A stretch of 64,000 nucleotides of DNA from the NCBI RefSeq assembly GCF_001746415.1, contig NZ_MEHJ01000001.1, positions 6,702,501 through 6,766,500 on the forward strand. The letters run 5' to 3'. Source of the DNA: Streptomyces agglomeratus. Lineage in GTDB: Bacteria > Actinomycetota > Actinomycetes > Streptomycetales > Streptomycetaceae. This document shows positions 1 through 7,209 of the stretch, piece by piece; within the stretch, counting starts at the first letter, position 1; every line of letters begins with the position of its first letter. The notes beneath the pieces were generated by a model. That model saw only the letters and a list, made by a program, of their open reading frames with translations. It ran no database searches and had not been told where the DNA came from. A program made the position numbers and the translations under genes.

Positions 1-833
1 ACCCGCTCCAGGCGGGCGAAGAGGAACACGCCGACCGCGACGATCAGGACGGGCTGGAGGAGCACCCACCACAGTCCCCAGCCGCTCTGAAGGCCGGTCA
101 GGGAGTGACCGCCCACCAGGATGTCGCGCATCGCCTCGATGCTCGGCGAGATCGGGACGACGAGCCGGCTGATGAAGGCCGTCCAGTCCGGCATGTTGTC
201 GAGCGGGACGAACGTGCCGCCCGCGATGAACCACACGGCCACCGACAACTGGGTGATGATCTCGATGCGTTTGAACACCAGGGTCAGTCCGCACAGGATC
301 AGCGCGAGGCCGCAGGTTCCGATGACGATGGACGCCAGCGGCACCAGGGTCTGCACGTCCCAGGGCATGTCCCCGCCCCTGGCCTCGATGGTGATGACTC
401 CCACGAGGAGGACGGACAGCGCGCTCGGCAGCGCCGAGACGATGGCGGCGACCTGACGGCCGAGAACCAGCGTCCAGGACGGCAGCGGCGTGAGGTACGT
501 CTGCTCCAGCACGCCTGACTGCATGTCACCGAGGTAGCTCCAGAAGGCCCGGTTCACCTGTTCGTGGATGAAGGTGAGCGGCACCATGCCGAGGAGCCCC
601 GGCAGGAGGAGGTCGTCCCGCAGCTGTCCGCGTCCCATGAACAGGACGAGCAGCAGGTAGAACAGCGGGAAAGTGATCATCTGTACCAGGACCTCGCGCC
701 ACCCCGCCACCAGGCTCAGCAGGCCCTTGTGCACCTCGTTGCTGAAGCCGTTGAAATAGGTGGCGGCGCGCGGGCGGTCCGCGGTGCTTGCCGGGCCGGT
801 GGTGCGGCCGGCTGTCGGAGTGAGCGTCGTCAT
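1..833 (-). CDS. ABC-2 type transporter permease (3'-truncated by window edge)
   Basis: Membrane subunit of a DrrB/ABC-2 type drug exporter. Translation starts MTTLTPTAGRTTGP at the CAT at 831-833; the C-terminus lies beyond the left edge, so only about 277 residues are visible. The visible part has several long hydrophobic stretches, for example VLVQMITFPLFYLLLVLF and ASIVIGTCGLALILCGL, and the loop EQTYLTPLPSW that is usual in ABC-2 permeases. It follows a second permease by 18 nt and an ATPase gene on the same strand, so it probably forms a heteromeric exporter with them. Substrate is inferred only from context: efflux of, and self-resistance to, the cluster product. Confidence 0.88.
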   Translation of the reverse strand, partial: MTTLTPTAGRTTGPASTADRPRAATYFNGFSNEVHKGLLSLVAGWREVLVQMITFPLFYLLLVLFMGRGQLRDDLLLPGLLGMVPLTFIHEQVNRAFWSYLGDMQSGVLEQTYLTPLPSWTLVLGRQVAAIVSALPSALSVLLVGVITIEARGGDMPWDVQTLVPLASIVIGTCGLALILCGLTLVFKRIEIITQLSVAVWFIAGGTFVPLDNMPDWTAFISRLVVPISPSIEAMRDILVGGHSLTGLQSGWGLWWVLLQPVLIVAVGVFLFARLER

Positions 834-851
834 GGTCGGTCCCCACTCATT

Positions 852-1712
852 TCAGTACTGGCCGAGCCGGCCGTCGCGTACGGCTCTGCGTTGGTTGCGG
901 GCGAAGAGCCATCCCCCGAAGAGGACGAGCGCGAAGGTGTAGGCGATCAGCCACGGCAGCGTTCCGTCGGACCAGATGTCCCCGAGCGACTGCCCCTCGA
1001 AGAGCACCTTGGTGGTCGCCTCCACGCCCAGAGTGGTCGGCAGGAAGCGCGCCACCACCGCCAGCCAGTCCGGGTAGAGGCCGAGCGGCATCATCGAGCC
1101 GTTCAGCAGGATGACCAGCGAGGTGAACAGGGAGTGCAGGGCGCCGACCATGGGCGAGCTGACGGCGATGGCCGCGAGTACGAACGTGAACGCCAGGACG
1201 TTGATGATCACCAGCGCGTAGGGCAGCAGCGCCTCGGGCCGCAGCGGGATCGTCACATCGGCCACGAGCATCGGCACCAGCGTGGCGACCAGGGCCACCA
1301 GCAGGCCCATCACCGACGCGGTGACCAGCCGTCCCAGCATGATCACCCATGGCGGCGCGGGTGACATGTGGCTCTGGGAGTAGGTGCCGCCGCGCTTCTC
1401 CTCGACGAGGTCCGCCACCATGACGAGGCTGGCGTACTGGAGGAACCAGTAGCCGCTGATGGCGACCAGGGTTTCCGGGAGCAGGTCCCGGCGGAGCGAG
1501 CCCTGGCCCATCACGTACTGCATGCCGAGGTACAGCATCGTGCTGATGACCAGCGTGATGATGTGACCGATCGGGTGGGCGAGCTGCGAGAGCAGGCCCT
1601 TGCGGACCTCGGCGCTCATCACGCGCAGCCCGGTGGCCGGTGTCAGCCGCCAGTCGGCCCAGGCCGGCCGGCCGGGCGCCCGCGCGGTGTCCGGGGACGC
1701 CAGGCTAGTCAT
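852..1712 (-). CDS. ABC-2 type transporter permease
   Basis: Second membrane subunit of the exporter, 286 aa. A cytosolic N-terminal segment of about 45 residues precedes roughly six hydrophobic spans, among them IGHIITLVISTMLYLGM, VMGLLVALVATLVPML, YALVIINVLAFTFVLAAIAV and PWLIAYTFALVLFGGWLF. The EEKRGGTYSQ loop is typical of ABC-2 permeases. Its ATG overlaps the end of the ATPase gene by 8 nt, indicating translational coupling. Two different permeases with one ATPase suggest a heterodimeric channel. The exported compound is not visible from sequence. Confidence 0.9.
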   Translation of the reverse strand: MTSLASPDTARAPGRPAWADWRLTPATGLRVMSAEVRKGLLSQLAHPIGHIITLVISTMLYLGMQYVMGQGSLRRDLLPETLVAISGYWFLQYASLVMVADLVEEKRGGTYSQSHMSPAPPWVIMLGRLVTASVMGLLVALVATLVPMLVADVTIPLRPEALLPYALVIINVLAFTFVLAAIAVSSPMVGALHSLFTSLVILLNGSMMPLGLYPDWLAVVARFLPTTLGVEATTKVLFEGQSLGDIWSDGTLPWLIAYTFALVLFGGWLFARNQRRAVRDGRLGQY

Positions 1713-2697
1713 GGGCCGGCCCCTTGATGAGACCCATGAAGACGTCTTCGAGATCCGGCTGGACCTGGGCCAGTGACTGGACCACGGCCCGCTGCTCGCG
1801 CAGCCGGTCGACGAGCGCGTAGATCTCCTGCGGGTCTGCCACCCGCCCCGAGATGATCGTCGCTCCCTCGACCGAGGAGGCGGTGAAGCCGGACGGCATC
1901 GTCAGCTCCGGCAGCTCGCCCTCGATGCGGACCTCGTACTTGTCCCGCTCCCGGAACTGCGAGAGGAGCTGCTCGGTCGGCAGGTCGGCGATGACGCGGC
2001 CCTCGCGGATCACGGCCACCCGGTCGCAGAGTTCCTCGACGACGTTCATCTGGTGGGTGGTCAGGAGCACCGTCTTGCCGCGGTCGCGGGACAGCGTGCG
2101 GATCCAGTCCATGACGGTGCGGGTCGCCTCGACGTCCAGCCCGATCGTCGGCTCGTCCAGCAGCACGATGGGCGGGTCGGCGATGAGGGCGGCGGCCACC
2201 GCGACCTTCTGCTGCATGCCCCGGGAATAGCCGCCCACGCTCTCGTCGCGGCGCTCCCACAGGCCCAGGCCGGTCAGCAGCTCCTCGGCGCGGGCGCGCG
2301 CGTCGGCGCCGCGCATCCCTTTGAGGCGCCCGAAGTACAGCAGGTTCTGCCAGGCGGAGAGGGTCCAGTAGACGTTGCGGGAGCCCTCCAGCACCGCGCC
2401 GAACTGCTGCATCGCGGCGGAGCGCTGGCGGGTCACGTCGTACCCGTTGAGGAGTGTCCGGCCGGAGGTGGCCGCCAGCAGCCCGGCGAGGATCTTGATC
2501 GTCGTCGTCTTGCCGGCCCCGTTGGGGCCGAGGAAGCCGAAGACCGCGCCGGGGGGAACGGAGAGGGACACGTTGTCGACGGACGCGACGTCCGACGAGC
2601 CGTACTTCTTCGTCAGCCCGCTGATCTCGATAGCGGGCGTCGCTGTGGCCGGTCCCGGACTGTCCGTACCGGCTAACGCCTTGGTTTGCGTACTCAC
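1705..2697 (-). CDS. ABC transporter ATP-binding protein (DrrA-like)
   Basis: Nucleotide-binding subunit, 330 aa. Visible motifs: Walker A GPNGAGKTT, an ABC signature region GGYSRGMQQK that departs from LSGGQ as in many DrrA-type ATPases, Walker B IVLLDEPTIGLD and the H-loop TTHQM. About 90 C-terminal residues follow the ATPase domain, as in DrrA. I chose the GTG at 2697 because GAAGG sits about 8 nt upstream and the protein then begins VSTQTKALAG; the frame stays open further upstream but without a site of equal quality. It is the first gene of the three-gene exporter operon, divergent from the TetR gene at 2819. Confidence 0.92.
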   Translation of the reverse strand: MSTQTKALAGTDSPGPATATPAIEISGLTKKYGSSDVASVDNVSLSVPPGAVFGFLGPNGAGKTTTIKILAGLLAATSGRTLLNGYDVTRQRSAAMQQFGAVLEGSRNVYWTLSAWQNLLYFGRLKGMRGADARARAEELLTGLGLWERRDESVGGYSRGMQQKVAVAAALIADPPIVLLDEPTIGLDVEATRTVMDWIRTLSRDRGKTVLLTTHQMNVVEELCDRVAVIREGRVIADLPTEQLLSQFRERDKYEVRIEGELPELTMPSGFTASSVEGATIISGRVADPQEIYALVDRLREQRAVVQSLAQVQPDLEDVFMGLIKGPAHD

Positions 2698-2731
2698 ATC
2701 TGCACCTTCATCGAGTGAACAACACACCGAA

Positions 2732-2789
2732 ACGAGAACACCGTTAACTTTGCGGGCGATGTACTCTGTTGTCAAGCGTGTTCTCGTGA
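2732..2789. promoter_or_regulatory. 10-bp inverted repeat in the ABC/TetR divergent promoter region
   Basis: The arm ACGAGAACAC (2732-2741) is repeated in perfect inverted orientation as GTGTTCTCGT (2780-2789), with 38 bp between. It lies in the 121-bp gap between the divergent ATPase and TetR genes. The position and symmetry fit an operator bound by the adjacent TetR protein; binding is inferred, not shown. Confidence 0.5.
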
Positions 2790-2818
2790 AATGCTGACCG
2801 CAGGTTGGACCCGATGAA

Positions 2819-3541
2819 GTGGGCAAGCGGATGTCATCGAACTGGCGTGAGAAGCGGCGTGCGTCCGCCGTGGCGGAGATCAAGGACGTGGCTCGACAGC
2901 TGCTGGTGAAGGGCGGCCCGTCGGCCGTCTCCCTGCGGGCGATCTCGCGGGAGATGGGGATGACGCCCTCGGCGCTCTACCGCTACTTCCCAAGCCTGGA
3001 CGCGCTGGTGGCAGGCGTACGCAGCGACCTGTTCCAGGAGCTGGGCGAGGTGACCACGGCGGCGCGCGACAGCCTGCCCGGCGCCGACCCGCTGCCGCGC
3101 CTGCTGGCGATGGCACGCGCCTTCCGGGCCTGGGGACTGGAGCACCGCGCGGAGTTCGGGCTGATGCTCGGCCCGCCGCCACCGGGCGTCGAGGGCGGCC
3201 CGGACCAGGACGAACCCGACTACGCGCCCGCGTGCGTGGGGGTGTCGTTCCTCGGAGAGATCGCTGAACTCGACCGGCGCGGGGCCCTCAGGACGCCCCC
3301 GGTGGAACTCATAGAGGACCGGCTGGCGCCCGGCCTGCGGGAGTACCTCAGCGGCCAGGAGGGGCTCGAACTCCCGGTGATCTTCGCGTTCCTCGCTGCC
3401 TGGGCGAGGCTCTACGGCATCATCGCGATGGAGATCTTCGGCCACATGGCGTGGGCGGTGACGGACAGCGGCGCCCTCTTCGAGACCGAACTGATCAACT
3501 TCGCCCAGCAGCTCTCGGGCAACGACTACGACGGCTCCTGA
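2819..3541 (+). CDS. TetR/AcrR family transcriptional regulator (local to ABC exporter)
   Basis: 240 aa. The N-terminal TetR helix-turn-helix is clear: AVAEIKDVARQLLVKGG, then VSLRAISREMGMTPSALYRYF at about residues 40-60. The C-terminal ligand/dimer half (RAFRAWGLEHRAEFGLMLG and onward) resembles the WHG-type TetR C-terminal domain. The GTG at 2819 is used; an ATG at 2831 (MSSNWREKRR) is possible and neither has a strong ribosome binding site. Divergent orientation from the ABC operon and the inverted repeat between them suggest it represses the exporter and perhaps itself. It is unrelated in detail to the other two TetR proteins of the window. Confidence 0.88.
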   Translation: MGKRMSSNWREKRRASAVAEIKDVARQLLVKGGPSAVSLRAISREMGMTPSALYRYFPSLDALVAGVRSDLFQELGEVTTAARDSLPGADPLPRLLAMARAFRAWGLEHRAEFGLMLGPPPPGVEGGPDQDEPDYAPACVGVSFLGEIAELDRRGALRTPPVELIEDRLAPGLREYLSGQEGLELPVIFAFLAAWARLYGIIAMEIFGHMAWAVTDSGALFETELINFAQQLSGNDYDGS

Positions 3542-3571
3542 CTCCGGGGCTGCCGGAGTCAGGAGCCGTCG
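3529..3571. terminator. Strong bidirectional terminator hairpin between convergent genes
   Basis: A 19-bp perfect stem (3529-3547 with 3553-3571) around a 5-nt loop GGCTG. It starts inside the end of the TetR coding sequence and stands between the convergent TetR and glycosyltransferase genes. No T-run is obvious on either side, as is common for GC-rich Streptomyces terminators. Confidence 0.75.
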
Positions 3572-3605
3572 CCGGCCGGGGGGCAGCCCGGCCGCCGGTA
3601 CACCG

Positions 3606-4802
3606 TCAGCGCGCCGGCGGGTCACTCCGCTCGAGGTGGGCCAGGATCTCGTCGGCCGCCCTGACCGCCCCGCCGGACTCGTGAATGTGCTCCCGCATGT
3701 CCCGCGTCGCGGCCCACGCGACCTCGTCGGCCTCGATGTCCAGCACCGCGCTCCGGATCCCGCTCGCCGATGCCTCCTCCCGGCCGATCACGCGCGCCAC
3801 TCCGAAGTCCGCCAGCTGGCGCGCGAGGCCCTCGGCCGCGGCCAGTTGCGGCACCACCACCAGCGGTGTGCCGGCGTGCAGGGCGTGCATCACGGTCCCG
3901 GTCCCACCGGAGCAGACGGTGAGACGGGCGTGCCGGAGCACGGCCTGGAGCGGAATCCAGCCGTGCGTCTCGACATTGGGCGGCAGCGGTCCCAGTTCGG
4001 CCGGATCGGTCCCGGGGCCCAGCGCGATCACCACGTGCCACGGCAGGCCGTCGAACGCCTCGATGCACATCCGGAAGAACTCCGGCTGCTGGTTGAAGCT
4101 GGTCCCCAGGGAGACCAGCGCCACCGGGTCACCGCTCGCCGGCGGCTCCCACTCGCCCTGGAAGTCCTCCGCCCGGAAGCAGGGGCCGACGAAGACGAAC
4201 CTGTCGTCGGTCTCCGCGTCGACGTAACCGAATCTGCGCGGATAGAAGACGAGCTTGAGCGCCCCGGGATCGCCCTTCAGCTGGTGGAAGGCGGTCTCGG
4301 GATCGACCCCGTGCATCGCCGCGTACCGCCGCATCTCCTCCTGGAGTTCGGCGTACGCGGCATCGCCGATGGCGGCCGGTGTGACGTGCTGGCTGACACA
4401 GCCCACCGGGAAGAGCCGCACCGCGGGGAGGTCCCACTTCGCCGCGAACAGCTCACCGATCCAGCGTACGAACCCGTCGTAGACGATGACGTCCGGACGG
4501 TCCTCCGTGAAGTGCGCGTCGAACAGCGACGAGGTGGCGATGCCCTCGCGGACGCCGCCGAGGAGGACCTTGGCCAGCCAGTTGTCCGTTCCCGGCGGGA
4601 AGTCCCGCTGCATGTCGATGGTCGACTCGTACGGGATCACGGTCGCCCCGGCCGACGCGACGTCCTTCGCGAAGGCTTCCGTGGCCGGGTAGCTGACGCG
4701 ATGACCCCGGCGGACCAGTTCCTCCACGACGGCGAGCGTCGGCGCCAGATGGCCGGGCGCCGGAACGTTGAAGAACGCGATGTGGCGGCTGCCGCTGCTC
4801 AT
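3606..4802 (-). CDS. GT1 (MGT-type) glycosyltransferase
   Basis: 398 aa GT-B fold glycosyltransferase of the macrolide glycosyltransferase/OleD-like group. It starts HIAFFNVPAPGHLAPTLAV, the usual N-terminal acceptor domain opening, and has the C-terminal nucleotide-sugar region THGWIPLQAVLRHARLTV followed by CSGGTGTVMHAL. The family His of the HxGxGT motif is replaced by Ser here. The start at 4802 is set by GGAGG 7 nt upstream; a longer in-frame ATG at 4850 is less likely. It is the only glycosyltransferase in the window, so it may attach the amino sugar made by the 17795-26155 genes; OleD-like self-resistance glucosylation is the alternative. It heads away from the TetR gene and lies downstream of a methyltransferase gene. 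Confidence 0.88.
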   Translation of the reverse strand: MSSGSRHIAFFNVPAPGHLAPTLAVVEELVRRGHRVSYPATEAFAKDVASAGATVIPYESTIDMQRDFPPGTDNWLAKVLLGGVREGIATSSLFDAHFTEDRPDVIVYDGFVRWIGELFAAKWDLPAVRLFPVGCVSQHVTPAAIGDAAYAELQEEMRRYAAMHGVDPETAFHQLKGDPGALKLVFYPRRFGYVDAETDDRFVFVGPCFRAEDFQGEWEPPASGDPVALVSLGTSFNQQPEFFRMCIEAFDGLPWHVVIALGPGTDPAELGPLPPNVETHGWIPLQAVLRHARLTVCSGGTGTVMHALHAGTPLVVVPQLAAAEGLARQLADFGVARVIGREEASASGIRSAVLDIEADEVAWAATRDMREHIHESGGAVRAADEILAHLERSDPPAR

Positions 4803-4815
4803 GGCGGAACCTCCT

Positions 4816-5601
4816 TCAGTCACGCCGGCCGCGGATGGAGACGAACTCATGGCTGCGCACCACCATGTCGGGGTTGTGCATGAGGTCCTTCAGGAAGAAG
4901 TCGATGTCGGCGGCGGCTATGCCGGCCTCGATCATGACCTCGCGCTTCTGGCTGACGTTGTTCTCGAACAGCCGGCAGCCGTGGCCGCCACCGGTCCAGC
5001 TCTCGAAGTGCCAGCGGGTGCGCACCGACGTCAGTCCGGCGTCGAGCATCGTCCGGTGGACCTCGTGCCCCCAGCTGCCGTGCGTGTGCTTGGCCGTCAT
5101 CACGTCGTACAGACCGTCCAGTACGCGCCGGAAGACCGCCGCGTGCTCCTCGCTCGGCGCCGACACCACCTTCGGGGCCGAACGGACGAACTCGCCCAGC
5201 AGCAGCCAGCCGCCCGGCCGCAGCGAGCCGGCCAGCCGGTGCACGAACTCCACCCGGTTCTCCAGGTGATGGGTGAGCAGCCGGGCGTGGACGAGGTCGA
5301 ACGGGCCCTCGGCCGCCAGCGGTTCGCCGGTGCTCAGGTCCTGGGTGTGGATGTCGATGTTCGGACCGGGAGCGACCATGTGCGTGTCCTGGTCGATCGC
5401 GGTGACCTGGCCGGTCTCGCCCGCCAGCTCGGACAGCATCCTCGTGACCGAACCGCCGCCGGCGCCCAGGTCGAGGTAGCGCGCGCCCGCGCCCGGTGCG
5501 ATCTCGTCCAGTTCGGCGCGGGTGAAGGGGTCGAGGAATTCCTCCAGGGGGCTCAGCTGGGCGGGCACGTTGTGGAAGACGTAGTCAGCGAGGTTGGTCA
5601 T
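4816..5601 (-). CDS. SAM-dependent class I methyltransferase
   Basis: 261 aa. The Rossmann-type SAM site is visible as YLDLGAGGGSVTRMLSEL near residue 50, with the acidic residue after beta-2 in VTAIDQD and the FDLVHARLLTHHL motif IV region; RPGGWLLLGEF is the usual post-motif. Start ATG at 5601 (MTNLADYVFHN) follows AGAGGA. It sits 13 nt upstream of the glycosyltransferase gene and follows the FAD hydroxylase, so the three form an operon. Target is unknown: it could methylate a hydroxyl of the aglycone (for example one placed by the neighbouring hydroxylase) or of the sugar. It is distinct from the sugar N-methyltransferase at 20249. Confidence 0.88.
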   Translation of the reverse strand: MTNLADYVFHNVPAQLSPLEEFLDPFTRAELDEIAPGAGARYLDLGAGGGSVTRMLSELAGETGQVTAIDQDTHMVAPGPNIDIHTQDLSTGEPLAAEGPFDLVHARLLTHHLENRVEFVHRLAGSLRPGGWLLLGEFVRSAPKVVSAPSEEHAAVFRRVLDGLYDVMTAKHTHGSWGHEVHRTMLDAGLTSVRTRWHFESWTGGGHGCRLFENNVSQKREVMIEAGIAAADIDFFLKDLMHNPDMVVRSHEFVSIRGRRD

Positions 5602-5656
5602 CGTTTTCCTCTGCGGTGGGAAGGGGCTGTCGGTGGCACGCTGTCTCAGCCGGCCC

Positions 5657-6835
5657 TCAAGGGCTGTAGCTGAAGAGTTCCTTGTCCCGGTAGGTGTCCT
5701 CACGACGCTTCATGGACTTGATCAGGGCGTCGCGGACCATGCCCACGAGGGGGTTGGTGGTGTGGCCCAGCCGGGCCAGCAGCCGGGAATGCTGGACGAT
5801 CTTGTTGGCGCGCTGCGACCGGACCCGCCCGTACATCCGCAGCGCGGCGGGTACGTCGTTCTCGGCCAGCAGACAGGCCAGGCTGGCGACGTCCTCGAGC
5901 GCCATGTTGGCGCCCTGGCCCAGCACCGGGCCGATCGGGTGCGCGGCGTCGCCCAGCAGCACGAGCCTGCCGGTGTGCCAGCGCTTCAGCGGAGGGCAGT
6001 CGTGGACGTCGGTGACGACCAGGTCCTCCAGGTCGCAGGAGGCGACGGTCTCGGACAGCGGGGCCGACCATCCGCCCCACAGCTCCAGCAGGTCGGCCCT
6101 GGCCTGCTCGGCCGGCTTCGCGGGCCAGCTGTGCTCCGGAGCGTTGATGGTGGCCGTCCAGAAGAGACGCGACTCGTCGCACGCCTCGGCGAAGAAGTGC
6201 CCGCCCGGGCCGACGAAAACGAAGCCGTCACCGTGCTGCGCCGGTCTCTTCGATATGCCGCGTACGGAGGTGAAGCCGAGGTAGCGCGGCTGCACATCGC
6301 CGGTGACCACGGACCGGAGCGTGGAGCGCACCCCGTCGGCCCCGACCACCAGGTCGCCGGTCACGGTACGGCCGTCTGCCAGCCGGACACTCGCCGTGTC
6401 ACCACTGGTCGAAGCCGCCACCACGGCGGCCTGGTGATGGACCGTCACCGGGGTCGGGCCCGGCCGGTGCACCGCTTCGACGAGCAGCCGGTGCAGTTCG
6501 GCCCGGAGGATGCCGATCATCGGCGCTCCCCACTTCGCCGGGAAGTTGCCGACCTCGCGGCTCTTCAGCAGCTTTCCGTCCCAGGACATGATGGGCATGT
6601 CGTCGGCATGAAGATCGCTGGACCAGCCGGCGGCCCGTACTGCCGACCCGAGCCGGGGGCTGATGCGGTCGACGGACTTGACGCCATTGGGCGTCAGCTC
6701 CACGCCCGAGCCGGTGTTGCCGAAACTCTTCGCGCGCTCGAACACCTCGGCGCTGATGCCACGCTCGCGCAGGGCGACGGCGAGAGCCAGTCCGCCTATC
6801 CCCCCGCCCGCGATGAGAACTTTTATCGACTTCAC
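5657..6835 (-). CDS. FAD-dependent monooxygenase (PHBH-type hydroxylase)
   Basis: 392 aa class A flavoprotein monooxygenase. Motifs: N-terminal dinucleotide site VLIAGGGIGGLALAVAL, the DG motif LVVGADGVRSTLR near residue 160, and the FAD ribityl site VLLGDAAHPIGPVLGQGANMALED near residue 290. GTG at 6835 is preferred because GGGAG stands 8 nt upstream and the dinucleotide fold then begins at residue 6. It leads the minus-strand operon with the methyltransferase and glycosyltransferase. The likely role is oxygenation of the polyketide or pyrrole scaffold; the substrate cannot be read from the sequence. Confidence 0.9.
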   Translation of the reverse strand: MKSIKVLIAGGGIGGLALAVALRERGISAEVFERAKSFGNTGSGVELTPNGVKSVDRISPRLGSAVRAAGWSSDLHADDMPIMSWDGKLLKSREVGNFPAKWGAPMIGILRAELHRLLVEAVHRPGPTPVTVHHQAAVVAASTSGDTASVRLADGRTVTGDLVVGADGVRSTLRSVVTGDVQPRYLGFTSVRGISKRPAQHGDGFVFVGPGGHFFAEACDESRLFWTATINAPEHSWPAKPAEQARADLLELWGGWSAPLSETVASCDLEDLVVTDVHDCPPLKRWHTGRLVLLGDAAHPIGPVLGQGANMALEDVASLACLLAENDVPAALRMYGRVRSQRANKIVQHSRLLARLGHTTNPLVGMVRDALIKSMKRREDTYRDKELFSYSP

Positions 6836-7209
6836 GTTTGAGTCTCCCAGCGCTGGTGTCCCTGATCCGATGAGGACCGGGAGGCTTCCTCTGCCACGTT
6901 GCTCGTCGCCACCGTGCGTGTGCGCGCGTACGGACAGCCGTCGGATCCGGGTGTACCGTCCGGGGCTTCGCCGGCTTTTCCCGATGCTCACGGTTCGTCG
7001 GCGGTCTCTTTCTCGGGGGAGGCCGCTCTCACGTGCTTTATCGGTCAGTTTCACATGGCACAAGGCCCGCGAGAATATCCCAAATTGCTGTTCTTACCCG
7101 TCACCGGGAAGTCTTGTGGGTCCCGCGATCCCGCGGCTATGGTCGGCAATTCCTGCGCAAGGCCGAGTAATTCCGTGCGCGTATCTGCGGACCGAGGACG
7201 GATGGCGGA
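6836..7209. promoter_or_regulatory. Divergent intergenic region, no gene supported
   Basis: 374 bp between the divergent FAD hydroxylase (minus) and SagB-fusion (plus) genes; it must hold both promoters. Its lower GC and loss of third-position GC bias argue against a gene. A plus-strand open frame that ends in a 4-nt overlap with the SagB-fusion ATG was examined and rejected. I saw no clear consensus promoter or operator. Confidence 0.5.
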
